DNA of 33,183 nt from Anaerotignum sp. (GTDB lineage: Bacteria > Bacillota > Clostridia > Lachnospirales > Anaerotignaceae), in contig JAHHTU010000030.1 of the NCBI GenBank assembly GCA_020024455.1, positions 1 to 33,183 on the forward strand, read 5' to 3'. Below, in pieces: positions 23,808 to 31,440 of this stretch. Numbering within the stretch: position 1 is the stretch's first letter; the number at the start of each line of letters is the position of its first letter. The notes beneath the pieces are model-generated. The model saw only the letters and a program-made list of their open reading frames with translations. It did not search any database and was not told the DNA's origin. The position numbers and the translations under genes are program-made.

Positions 23808-24539
23808 TTATTGATTTTGATGTTCCAAAAATTGTTTTTCCTGTTCCGTCAGATTTGCCTGTTCCAATAAATCCGGTCGTTTTTTTGCGGTTCGCAAAAG
23901 ACTTTGTTCTCTACGCCACTTTGCAATATTGGCATGATGTCCGCTCAATAAAATCTCTGGTACTGCCTTTCCGTGAAATACAGGCGGTCTGGTATATTGT
24001 GGATATTCCAGCAGTCCGTCAGAAAAACTTTCATCTGCAAAAGACTCCGCTTTGCCCAACACATCTGGTACCAAACGGGAAACGGCATCAATGATGGTGA
24101 TTGCTGCCAACTCGCCCCCAGTCAGCACAAAATCCCCCAAAGAAATCTCATCTGTGACAATCTCCTCAATAATCCGCTCGTCCACACCCTCATAATGCCC
24201 ACACAAAAACACCAAATTTTCTTCTTTTGCCAATGTTTCTGCCATTTTTTGTGTAAAAGGTTTTCCCTGTGGTGTCATATAAATGACTTTTGCACCCTTT
24301 GCCGCCTCTGCAATGCTTTGATATGCGTCATAAATGGGTTGTGCCTGCATGACCATACCTGCACCACCCCCATAAGGGTAGTCGTCCACGTGCTTCTGTT
24401 TGTTTTGTGTAAAATCTCTGATATTGATTGCCTGTACACCAATCAATCCTTTTTGCTGTGCTTTGCCCAATATGCTGTGGGAAAGTGTTTGTGTAATCAT
24501 TTCCGGAAACAGTGTCAACACAAAAAATTGTTTCATCAT
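23808..24539 (-). CDS. trmD: tRNA (guanine37-N1)-methyltransferase
   Basis: A 243-residue SPOUT methyltransferase that makes m1G37 in tRNAs, preventing frameshifts. The trefoil-knot SAM site is intact (IYMTPQGKPF, LCGHYEGVDERI, EISLGDFVLTGGELA), as are DDYPYGGGAGMVM and the C-terminal tRNA-binding helices. The first ATG (24539) overlaps the rimM stop, and GGAAGGG is 5 nt before it; a second ATG at 24536 is equally possible. It is the last gene of the operon, with rplS not following. Confidence 0.97.
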   Translation of the reverse strand: MMKQFFVLTLFPEMITQTLSHSILGKAQQKGLIGVQAINIRDFTQNKQKHVDDYPYGGGAGMVMQAQPIYDAYQSIAEAAKGAKVIYMTPQGKPFTQKMAETLAKEENLVFLCGHYEGVDERIIEEIVTDEISLGDFVLTGGELAAITIIDAVSRLVPDVLGKAESFADESFSDGLLEYPQYTRPPVFHGKAVPEILLSGHHANIAKWRREQSLLRTAKKRPDLLEQANLTEQEKQFLEHQNQ

Positions 24540-25045
24540 CTCAACCCTTCCAGCAAATGCACTGTCATCACACGTTTTTCCAAATCCACGTGTTTGATAC
24601 AATCTTTGATTGCAGGCAAAAGCAATTCTTTTTCCTTTTGATTTTTCTTTACAATATAAACATCATTGGAACCGGTTTCAAAAATTTGTGTCAGTTCTCC
24701 CAACACTTCTCCATCTTCTGTCACCACTTGCAAACCATACAAATCACGATTGTAATATTCATCTTCTTCCAGCGGAATTGCCACTGCATCAGGGATTAAA
24801 ATACGCCCATTTTTGTATAATTCTGCCACATTGATATCTGTAATTTCTTTCACAGTCAACAATACAAACTGTTTGTGGTATGCTACTTTTTGAATATGGA
24901 ATATTTCTTGTTTCCCTCTGATTTCCACTGTAATTTCTTTCAATCTTTCAAAACGTGTAGGGTCTTGTGTGGTAGGGAACACACGCATCGTTCCTTTGAT
25001 GCCATGTGTACCTGTAATTTTGCCAATCTCAAAATACTGCTCCAT
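24536..25045 (-). CDS. rimM: Ribosome maturation factor RimM
   Basis: A 169-residue 16S rRNA-processing/30S-assembly factor that binds ribosomal protein S19. The N-terminal RimM barrel starts MEQYFEIGKITGTHGIKG with the conserved GTHGIKG. The C-terminal PRC-barrel part is recognisable by YYNRDLYGLQVVT and GSNDVYIV. AGGTG 7 nt upstream decides for the ATG at 25045 over the one at 25078. It overlaps trmD by 4 nt. Confidence 0.96.
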   Translation of the reverse strand: MEQYFEIGKITGTHGIKGTMRVFPTTQDPTRFERLKEITVEIRGKQEIFHIQKVAYHKQFVLLTVKEITDINVAELYKNGRILIPDAVAIPLEEDEYYNRDLYGLQVVTEDGEVLGELTQIFETGSNDVYIVKKNQKEKELLLPAIKDCIKHVDLEKRVMTVHLLEGLR

Positions 25046-25083
25046 AGTTTTGCACCTTCCTTTTTTCCGTATAAACAAAAGAA

Positions 25084-25103
25084 GCAGGGTGCAAGCACCC
25101 TGC
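25084..25103 (-). terminator. Strong GC hairpin between khpA and rimM (attenuator)
   Basis: GCAGGGTG and CACCCTGC pair with a 4-nt loop, followed on the minus strand by TTCTTTTGTTT. Position and tail suggest partial termination or RNA processing inside the operon. Confidence 0.6.
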
Positions 25104-25138
25104 CGTATACAGTCTTTCCCACCGCAAAACGGTTTTGC

Positions 25139-25369
25139 TTACTGTATGATTTCTACAATAATCTTTTTATCTTCGTGGACAGCCGCCGCTTTTATCACAG
25201 TACGAATTGCTTTTGCAATTCTGCCCTGCTTCCCAATGACTTTGCCCATATCTTCGGGTGCAACTTTCAGTTCCAAAATACTGGCTTTATCGCCTTCTTT
25301 TTCAAAAACTTGCACCTGTTCAGGATATTCCACAAGATTTTTCGCAATTACTTCCAGTAATTCTTTCAT
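25139..25369 (-). CDS. khpA: KH-domain RNA-binding protein KhpA
   Basis: A 76-residue single KH domain protein (YlqC/KhpA family) that binds RNA, usually with KhpB/Jag, and in other Firmicutes affects cell size and division. The GxxG loop is seen in VIGKQGRIAKAIR, and the APEDMGKVIG segment is typical. GGGAG 8-9 nt upstream sets the start. It lies 21 nt after rpsP and before a hairpin that separates it from rimM. Confidence 0.95.
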   Translation of the reverse strand: MKELLEVIAKNLVEYPEQVQVFEKEGDKASILELKVAPEDMGKVIGKQGRIAKAIRTVIKAAAVHEDKKIIVEIIQ

Positions 25370-25390
25370 CGCATTTGCTCCCGTTCCAAA

Positions 25391-25639
25391 TTATTCACCG
25401 ATTACGCCTGCTTTTTTCAACAAAGCTTTTGCTGTATCGGAAGGTTGTGCACCGTTTGCCAACCATTTGTTTGCAGCTTCCGCATCAACTTTCAATACAA
25501 CGGGTTCTTTTGTAGGGTCATAGTAACCGATTTCATCAATAGATTTACCGTTTCTAGAAGTTCTGGAATCTGCCACAACAATTCTATAGAAAGGAGCTTT
25601 TTTTGCACCCAATCTTTTCAATCTGATTCTTACTGCCAT
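25391..25639 (-). CDS. rpsP: 30S ribosomal protein S16
   Basis: An 82-residue ribosomal protein S16, of standard length. MAVRIRLKRLGAKKAPFYRI, VADSRTSRNG and IGYYDPTKEP are the family's conserved elements. AGGAGGTGAAAC gives a near-perfect ribosome binding site. It lies in the conserved order ffh-rpsP-khpA-rimM-trmD. Confidence 0.98.
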   Translation of the reverse strand: MAVRIRLKRLGAKKAPFYRIVVADSRTSRNGKSIDEIGYYDPTKEPVVLKVDAEAANKWLANGAQPSDTAKALLKKAGVIGE

Positions 25640-25679
25640 TTCGTTTCACCTCCTAAAACATGATGTTTCATTTCAAAGT

Positions 25680-27020
25680 TTATCGGAAAAAAGGAAACTT
25701 TCCTTTTTTGCCTTTCTGCATATTGGTCATCTGCTTCATCATTTTTTTCATTTCTTCAAACTGTTTGAGCAGACGATTGACTTCGGCAATGCTTCTGCCT
25801 GAGCCGTTTGCAATTCTTTTCTTTCTTGGACCGTTTAATATGGAAGGATTTTGTCGTTCCTCCTTGGTCATGGATTGAATGATTGCTTCTGTTTTCACCA
25901 TTTCTTTTGCCGGGTCAACACCTTGCAAGGCATCGTCCAAATTAAATTTATTCATACCCGGAATCATACCCATCAAATCTTTCAACGGACCCATTTTTTT
26001 AATCTGTTGCATCTGAGAAAGGAAATCTTCCAGTGTGAATTCATTGGAAAGCATTTTTTTCTGCATTTCTTTGGCTTCTTCTTCGTCGATGTTTTGCTGT
26101 ACTTTGTCAATCAAAGTCAGCACATCGCCCATGCCTAAAATACGGGAAGCCATACGGTCGGGATAAAACGGTTCCAAATCTTCCATTTTTTCGCCCATAC
26201 CAATATATTTAATGGGTTTGTTTGTCACACTTCTGACAGAAAGTGCGGCACCCCCTCTGGCATCACCGTCTAATTTTGTCATAATGATACCATCGACACC
26301 CAGTTGACTGTCAAAACTTTCCGCAACCGTGACAGCATCTTGCCCTGTCATTGCGTCCACCACCAACAAAATTTCCTGTGGTTTGACGGTTGCTTTGATA
26401 TCCTGCAATTCCTGCATCAATGCTTCATTGATATGCAAACGCCCTGCCGTATCAATCAGTATGACGTCATGGCGATGTTCCTCTGCATATGCCAATGCTT
26501 GTTTTGAAATTTCCACGGGACTGATTTTGTCCCCCATTTCAAACACAGGAATGTTATAATTTTTACCAACCACTTGTAATTGTTTGATTGCCGCCGGACG
26601 ATACACGTCACAAGCAACCAACAGTGGATTTCTGCCTTGTTTTCTTAATTGCCCCGCAAGTTTGCCTGTACTTGTTGTTTTACCTGCACCCTGCAAACCA
26701 ACCATCATATACACGGTTGGGGGACGTTTTGCAAATGTCAGCTGACTTTGTGTCGTACCCATCAAAGAAATGAGTTCTTCATTTACAATTTTAATCACTT
26801 GTTGTGCAGGGTTCAATCCGTCCAACACTTCTGTACCCACCGCACGCTCTGTGACCGTTTTGATAAAGTCTTTGACAATTTTGAAGTTCACATCTGCTTC
26901 CAGCAATGCAATTTTGACCTCACGCATGGCGGTTTTCACATCAGCCTCTGTCAACTTGCCCTTGCCTCTGAGCTGTTTGAATACATCTTGCAATTTATTG
27001 GAAAGATTTTCAAATGCCAT
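25680..27020 (-). CDS. ffh: Signal recognition particle protein Ffh
   Basis: A 446-residue SRP54 GTPase that targets membrane proteins with SRP RNA and FtsY. N domain (1-90); G domain with GLQGAGKTT, DVYRPAA, DTAGR and TKLDGDARGG; then the Met-rich M domain (from about 300) that binds signal peptides and RNA, including GSGRSIAEVNRLLKQF. The C-terminus is basic (KGKKGKFPFF). AGGAGG 8 nt upstream. It follows ylxM by 15 nt. Confidence 0.98.
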   Translation of the reverse strand: MAFENLSNKLQDVFKQLRGKGKLTEADVKTAMREVKIALLEADVNFKIVKDFIKTVTERAVGTEVLDGLNPAQQVIKIVNEELISLMGTTQSQLTFAKRPPTVYMMVGLQGAGKTTSTGKLAGQLRKQGRNPLLVACDVYRPAAIKQLQVVGKNYNIPVFEMGDKISPVEISKQALAYAEEHRHDVILIDTAGRLHINEALMQELQDIKATVKPQEILLVVDAMTGQDAVTVAESFDSQLGVDGIIMTKLDGDARGGAALSVRSVTNKPIKYIGMGEKMEDLEPFYPDRMASRILGMGDVLTLIDKVQQNIDEEEAKEMQKKMLSNEFTLEDFLSQMQQIKKMGPLKDLMGMIPGMNKFNLDDALQGVDPAKEMVKTEAIIQSMTKEERQNPSILNGPRKKRIANGSGRSIAEVNRLLKQFEEMKKMMKQMTNMQKGKKGKFPFFR

Positions 27021-27035
27021 CAGACCGCCCTCCTT

Positions 27036-27386
27036 TTAAGATAAAATCGCTTGTGCAATCTGTTTCATATCTTCCATTTGTTGTTTTCTTTGTGGCGTGA
27101 GACTGTCTGTTTCCATATCTTCCATGATTTCCCGCATTTTTTGTACGGCTTTTTTTTGTTCTTGAAAGCGTTTGACCAATCCCAGTTTTTCCTCATATTC
27201 CAAAAGGATATGTTCTGTGCGTTTGAGTTGGTCACGCACAGCCTGTCGGCTGATGGACAACTCTGTTGCAATTTCGGAAAGAGAGAGGTCATCTTGATAA
27301 TGCAGTTCAAATGCCTGCTTTTGTTTTTCCGTCAACAACTCGCCATAAAAATCATACAGCAATGTCAGATGTAAAATCTCGTCCAT
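27036..27386 (-). CDS. ylxM: YlxM/p13-like helix-turn-helix protein
   Basis: A 116-residue member of the YlxM family, usually encoded just before ffh and thought to modulate SRP assembly or act as a DNA-binding protein. LLYDFYGELLTEKQKQAFELHYQDDLSLSEIA leads into a sigma-70 region 4-like HTH (ELSISRQAVRDQLKR); the C-terminal half is helical and charged. AGGAGG lies 8 nt before the ATG and directly against an inverted repeat in the leader. First gene of the operon. Confidence 0.95.
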   Translation of the reverse strand: MDEILHLTLLYDFYGELLTEKQKQAFELHYQDDLSLSEIATELSISRQAVRDQLKRTEHILLEYEEKLGLVKRFQEQKKAVQKMREIMEDMETDSLTPQRKQQMEDMKQIAQAILS

Positions 27387-27400
27387 GGTCTTTTCCTCCT

Positions 27401-27420
27401 GTAAAGTAAAATCACTTTAC
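27401..27420 (-). promoter_or_regulatory. Inverted repeat abutting the ylxM ribosome binding site
   Basis: GTAAAGT and ACTTTAC (7-bp arms, 6-bp spacer) lie immediately before the AGGAGG (27395-27400). A third copy of the half-site (27471-27477) lies upstream of the -35. It could be a protein operator or an RNA stem controlling translation. Confidence 0.55.
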
Positions 27421-27433
27421 AATCACCTGTGTT

Positions 27434-27462
27434 ATTGTATCCGAAAAAAACAAATCTGTCAA
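27434..27462 (-). promoter_or_regulatory. Promoter of the ylxM-ffh-rpsP-khpA-rimM-trmD operon
   Basis: Perfect TTGACA (27457-27462) and TACAAT (27434-27439) with a 17-bp spacer, about 50 nt before ylxM. Confidence 0.88.
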
Positions 27463-27512
27463 GTATTTTTACTTTACACTTTTTGTTTTTTTATCAAAAC
27501 ATATTTTTACAC

Positions 27513-27540
27513 AAAAAAGCCAAGGTTTTTCTGCCTTGGC
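27513..27540 (-). terminator. Rho-independent terminator of clpB
   Basis: GCCAAGG and CCTTGGC form a stem with an 8-nt loop, followed by six T on the minus strand, 8 nt after the clpB stop. Confidence 0.93.
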
Positions 27541-27548
27541 TCTTTGCT

Positions 27549-30143
27549 TTATGCTTTTTTCTGTTGTATTTGATATACACCGTTTTCCACATCAACCACC
27601 AATGTTGTCCCGACTTCCACATCACCTGCGATGATATTTCTTGCCAATAATGTCTCCACATCTCTTTGTACCAATCGTTTCAATGGTCTTGCCCCGAATG
27701 CAGGGTCATATCCCGTATCCACAATATAGTCCTTTGCACGTTGTGTCAATTCGCATTTTAATTGTTTGTCTGCCAATCTGTGGTTTAAGTCTTTCAAAAT
27801 CAAATCAATGATGTGTGTGATGTTGTCTTTTGTCAACGGTTTATAGAACACAATTTCATCTAATCTGTTCAAAAATTCCGGACGGAAGGCATGATGCAAT
27901 ATTTCTTCGACTTGTGTTTTTGCCTCTTGTGTGATATTGCCGTTTTGGTCAATCCCTTCCAATAAATAAGAAGAACCCAAGTTACTTGTCAAAATAATGA
28001 CGGTATTTTTGAAATCCACCGTTCTGCCTTGTGAATCTGTGATACGCCCATCGTCCAAAACCTGCAACAAAATGTTAAACACATCTGGGTGTGCTTTTTC
28101 CACTTCATCAAACAGTATGACAGAATATGGTTTTCTTCTGACTGCTTCTGTCAGCTGACCGCCTTCTTCGTATCCCACATATCCCGGAGGTGCTCCAATC
28201 AGTCTGGACACGCTGAATTTTTCCATATATTCGGTCATATCAATACGCACCATGTTCTTTTCATCATCAAACAGACATTCTGCCAGTGTTTTTGCCAATT
28301 CTGTTTTCCCAACACCGGTTGGCCCCAAGAATAAGAACGAACCAATGGGACGATTTGGACTTTGTATGCCTGCACGACTTCTCAAAATTGCCTCAGCCAC
28401 TTTTTGTACGGCTTCTTCCTGTCCGACAACTCTTTGATGCAAAATATCTTCCAAGTGCAGGAGTTTTTCTCTTTCACCTTCCATCAATTTTGCCACAGGA
28501 ATCCCCGTCCAGCGTTCGATGATACGTGCAATTTCTTCTTCTGTTACTTTGTCACGCAACAAAGTATTGGTTGCACCTTTTGTTTCTGCCTCTTTTTCTT
28601 TTTCTTCCAATTCTTTTTGTAATTGTGGCAGTTTGCCGTATTTCAATTCTGCAGCTTTGTTCAAATCGTATTGTCTTTCTGCGGCTTCGATTTCCGCATT
28701 GACATCTTCGATTTCTTCTCTTAATTTTTGTACAATGCCAATGGCATCTTTTTCATTTTCCCATTTTGCTTTTAATGTTGCAAAACTATCACGCATTTCT
28801 GCCAATTCTTTTTGTATTTCTGCCAGATGTTCTTGTGATAATTTGTCATCTTCTTTTTTCAGTGCCGCTTCTTCAATTTCATGTTGTATAATTTTTCTTT
28901 GGATAACGTCCAATTCCGTAGGCATGGAATCCATCTCTGTACGAATCATGGCACACGCCTCATCGACCAAGTCAATGGCTTTATCCGGCAAAAAACGGTC
29001 GGAAATATACCGATTGGAAAGTGTAGCTGCCGCAATAATCGCTTGGTCTTGAATTTTAACACCATGATATACTTCATACCGTTCTTTCAAGCCACGCAAT
29101 ATGGCAATCGTATCTTCCACCGTTGGCTCATTGACCATAACCGGTTGGAAACGACGTTCCAAAGCAGGGTCTTTTTCAATATATTGTTTATATTCGTTCA
29201 ATGTGGTTGCACCGATACAATGCAATTCCCCTCTGGCAAGCATGGGTTTCAATAAATTGCCTGCGTCCATAGCACCGTCTGCTTTTCCAGCCCCGACAAT
29301 GGTATGCAATTCATCAATAAACAATATAATTTTGCCTTCGCTTTTTTTGACTTCATTCAATACCGCTTTGAGTCTTTCTTCAAATTCCCCTCTGAATTTT
29401 GCACCAGCAATCAAAGCCCCCATATCCAATGAGAATATGGTTTTGTCTTTCAAGCTGTCCGGCACATCTGCTTTCAAAATTCTTTGTGCCAAACCTTCTG
29501 CAATGGCAGTTTTCCCAACACCCGGCTCCCCAATCAAAACAGGGTTGTTTTTTGTTTTTCTGGACAATATCCGAATGACGTTTCTGATTTCGTCATCACG
29601 TCCAATGACAGGGTCTAATTTTTTGCTTCTTGCCTTTTCAACCAAGTCTGTCCCATATTTTTTCAATGCATCATATGTGGCTTCCGGTTCATCGCTTGTC
29701 ACTCTGGTATTGCCACGCACCGTTGCCAGCACTTTCATAAAGCTATCTTTCTTGATATCAAATTGTTTGAAAATTTCTTTGATAACGCTGTTTGGACTGT
29801 TGAGCAGTGCCAAAAAGATATGTTCCACAGAAACATATTCATCTTTCATGTTATCTGCTGTTTTTTCTGCGGCAACCAATACTTTTTCCAAATCCGATGC
29901 CACATACGTCTGCCCACCCGTCACTCTCGGCAATTTTTTGACCGCCTGTTCCACTGCTTGTGATACGCCATTTACATTTGTATGCATTCTTTGCAATAAT
30001 TGTGGTATCAAACCGTCCTCTTGTGTCAACAATGTCATCAACATATGTTGTTGCTCTATCTGCGGGTTACCATATTCCACCGCCATAGATTGGGCGTTTT
30101 GAATGGCGTCCAATGATTTTTTGGTAAATTTTTGTAAGTTCAT
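27549..30143 (-). CDS. clpB: ATP-dependent disaggregase ClpB
   Basis: An 864-residue Hsp100 chaperone that rescues aggregated proteins with DnaK. Domains in order: Clp N-domain (1-150); AAA1 with GEPGVGKTA and FIDELHTIVGAG; the coiled-coil M domain (about 410-525), which marks it as ClpB rather than ClpC; AAA2 with GPTGVGKTE, LFDEVEKAHPD and the pore loop GYVGYEEGG; and the C-terminal small domain. An in-frame ATG at 30149 is only about 2 nt from the AAGGTGG, so the ATG at 30143 (8 nt) is used. It is monocistronic and controlled by CIRCE. Confidence 0.97.
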   Translation of the reverse strand: MNLQKFTKKSLDAIQNAQSMAVEYGNPQIEQQHMLMTLLTQEDGLIPQLLQRMHTNVNGVSQAVEQAVKKLPRVTGGQTYVASDLEKVLVAAEKTADNMKDEYVSVEHIFLALLNSPNSVIKEIFKQFDIKKDSFMKVLATVRGNTRVTSDEPEATYDALKKYGTDLVEKARSKKLDPVIGRDDEIRNVIRILSRKTKNNPVLIGEPGVGKTAIAEGLAQRILKADVPDSLKDKTIFSLDMGALIAGAKFRGEFEERLKAVLNEVKKSEGKIILFIDELHTIVGAGKADGAMDAGNLLKPMLARGELHCIGATTLNEYKQYIEKDPALERRFQPVMVNEPTVEDTIAILRGLKERYEVYHGVKIQDQAIIAAATLSNRYISDRFLPDKAIDLVDEACAMIRTEMDSMPTELDVIQRKIIQHEIEEAALKKEDDKLSQEHLAEIQKELAEMRDSFATLKAKWENEKDAIGIVQKLREEIEDVNAEIEAAERQYDLNKAAELKYGKLPQLQKELEEKEKEAETKGATNTLLRDKVTEEEIARIIERWTGIPVAKLMEGEREKLLHLEDILHQRVVGQEEAVQKVAEAILRSRAGIQSPNRPIGSFLFLGPTGVGKTELAKTLAECLFDDEKNMVRIDMTEYMEKFSVSRLIGAPPGYVGYEEGGQLTEAVRRKPYSVILFDEVEKAHPDVFNILLQVLDDGRITDSQGRTVDFKNTVIILTSNLGSSYLLEGIDQNGNITQEAKTQVEEILHHAFRPEFLNRLDEIVFYKPLTKDNITHIIDLILKDLNHRLADKQLKCELTQRAKDYIVDTGYDPAFGARPLKRLVQRDVETLLARNIIAGDVEVGTTLVVDVENGVYQIQQKKA

Positions 30144-30207
30144 AACCATTCCACCTTTCTACGAACGTTATTTTTTATTTGGTCTTTATATTTCTTACCA
30201 TGTATGT

Positions 30208-30236
30208 ATTATATATTGTTAGCACTCACTTGTAAA
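30208..30236 (-). promoter_or_regulatory. Promoter of clpB
   Basis: TTTACA (30231-30236) and TATAAT (30208-30213) with a 17-bp spacer. The -35 lies inside the CIRCE spacer, so a bound HrcA dimer would block RNA polymerase. Confidence 0.88.
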
Positions 30237-30245
30237 GAGTGCTAA
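30219..30245. promoter_or_regulatory. CIRCE element (HrcA operator)
   Basis: A perfect match to consensus: TTAGCACTC, 9-bp spacer, GAGTGCTAA. It places clpB under heat-shock control by HrcA. Confidence 0.97.
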
Positions 30246-30297
30246 CAATATTTTTTTCACAAATTTTCGACTATTTTTTTGTAAAAATCATGCACTT

Positions 30298-30723
30298 TTA
30301 CACCACATAAAACCCATCTACACAAAAATATAACAATGCACCAATAAATTTACCCAATGCAAACGAAACCACAAACCAAGTAATGCCCTTGGAAAGTCTC
30401 AAACGTCGCATCAATATCGGCATGACATTCAAAACCTCTGCCAATGCCATGGTCAGCACTCCAACAAAAATACCGCAAAAAAGCCCATACAACACAACCA
30501 AAACCACAGGCATGGGAATTTGTATATCCCAATACATCACTGCAGTTCCAAATAAACCACCCAATAATATCGCATCTTCATACCAACGCACATACGATTG
30601 TGTTTTTGTTCTCTGTGCCATTCTTGGCACAATCCCAATCGCCGCAATAAAGGCAAATGTGCCTGCTGCTATCAGCACACCCGATGCAAACCCCAAAAAT
30701 ATCATCATGATTTCTTTTATCAT
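30298..30723 (-). CDS. spoVAB: Stage V sporulation protein AB
   Basis: A 141-residue membrane protein matching SpoVAB, part of the spore Ca-dipicolinate transport machinery encoded by spoVA loci. Four to five hydrophobic helices carry the family segments ASGVLIAAGTFAFIAAIG, VPRMAQRTKT, YEDAILLGG and GVLTMALAEVLNVMPI. Its ATG overlaps the spoVAA stop (ATGA). No obvious terminator follows, and clpB lies next on the same strand. Confidence 0.93.
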   Translation of the reverse strand: MIKEIMMIFLGFASGVLIAAGTFAFIAAIGIVPRMAQRTKTQSYVRWYEDAILLGGLFGTAVMYWDIQIPMPVVLVVLYGLFCGIFVGVLTMALAEVLNVMPILMRRLRLSKGITWFVVSFALGKFIGALLYFCVDGFYVV

Positions 30724-31340
30724 TTCTTTTCCCTTTCTTGTTGCTTGCTTAATTCTTCCATTTCGCTTGTGATGGTTTCCTGTTCATAGGTGTGCATTTG
30801 GACTTCTATCGGGGTTGGGTCTTTGGATAATGCAAATTTTGAAAAATGATTAAAAAACACCAATATCCCCACCACAAGCCCCAATGTATAGGGCAATGTC
30901 AAAAGCATTGGCAAATCTTTGTTTTCCCCAAAAAAGATATAATAATAATTTTGAAAAATCAAAGGTAGTTGCGTATCCGAATGAAAACACATAATCGTTG
31001 TTGCCGCACCGCAAAACAACACCGCCGACACAAACAATATTTTTGCCCCTATCCAAATTGGATTTTTGTTTTTTTGTTTTGGGTGATATGCAATCAGAAT
31101 ATCCATTTCCCCGACATTGGAAATCGTTGCTTGTGGATACACTTTCGCAATTTCTCGAATCATATCCAATACAGAAAGTAAATACGTTTCTTGTTTGTCT
31201 TTTGGAATTTGAAATATTGGTAAATGTTGTAATTTTTGCATCATCTCTGTGGGTGCATAAATTTCTGCCACATCTTGTAAATATATGACTTTTTGTTTGA
31301 TTGCTTGAAATTTTTGTTTTGGTTTGATATAAATATCCAC
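30720..31340 (-). CDS. spoVAA: Stage V sporulation protein AA
   Basis: From a GTG at 31340 the product is 206 residues, the length expected of SpoVAA. The N-terminal soluble part starts MDIYIKPKQK and has VIYLQDVAEIYAP and ISNVGEMDILIAY. Two membrane helices follow (about 125-145 and 165-185), with a charged C-terminal tail. AAGGAG lies 7 nt before the GTG; the longer frame to 31412 would run across the promoter. It is expressed, by analogy and by its promoter, in the forespore. Confidence 0.9.
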   Translation of the reverse strand: MDIYIKPKQKFQAIKQKVIYLQDVAEIYAPTEMMQKLQHLPIFQIPKDKQETYLLSVLDMIREIAKVYPQATISNVGEMDILIAYHPKQKNKNPIWIGAKILFVSAVLFCGAATTIMCFHSDTQLPLIFQNYYYIFFGENKDLPMLLTLPYTLGLVVGILVFFNHFSKFALSKDPTPIEVQMHTYEQETITSEMEELSKQQEREKK

Positions 31341-31364
31341 ATAACCGCTCCTTTCCCATACATC

Positions 31365-31394
31365 TAGTATGCTTATTTTCAGAAAAACAATACA
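31365..31394 (-). promoter_or_regulatory. Sigma-G/sigma-F type forespore promoter of spoVAA
   Basis: CATACTA (31365-31371) fits the forespore -10 CATNHTA exactly, and TGTATT (31389-31394), 17 bp upstream, resembles the gHATR-type -35. The predicted leader before the ribosome binding site is very short. Confidence 0.75.
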
Positions 31395-31427
31395 AAAAGA
31401 GTGTTGTATCAAACAACACTCTTTTTT
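31394..31427. terminator. Terminator of the SLH protein gene (bidirectional stem)
   Basis: AGAGTGTTG (31398-31406) pairs with CAACACTCT (31414-31422), flanked by A and T runs on both sides. It ends the SLH gene about 13 nt after its stop and touches the -35 of the spoVAA promoter. Confidence 0.9.
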
Positions 31428-31440
31428 GATTCTATTTTCT

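Noticed and set aside
29101..30102. Plus-strand open frame of 333 codons opposite clpB
   Set aside because: Antisense to clpB, Ser/Phe-rich, with no recognisable domain; explained by the codon use of clpB.
30150..30218. CtsR operator before clpB
   Set aside because: No tandem GGTCAAA-type repeat found; only CIRCE is supported.
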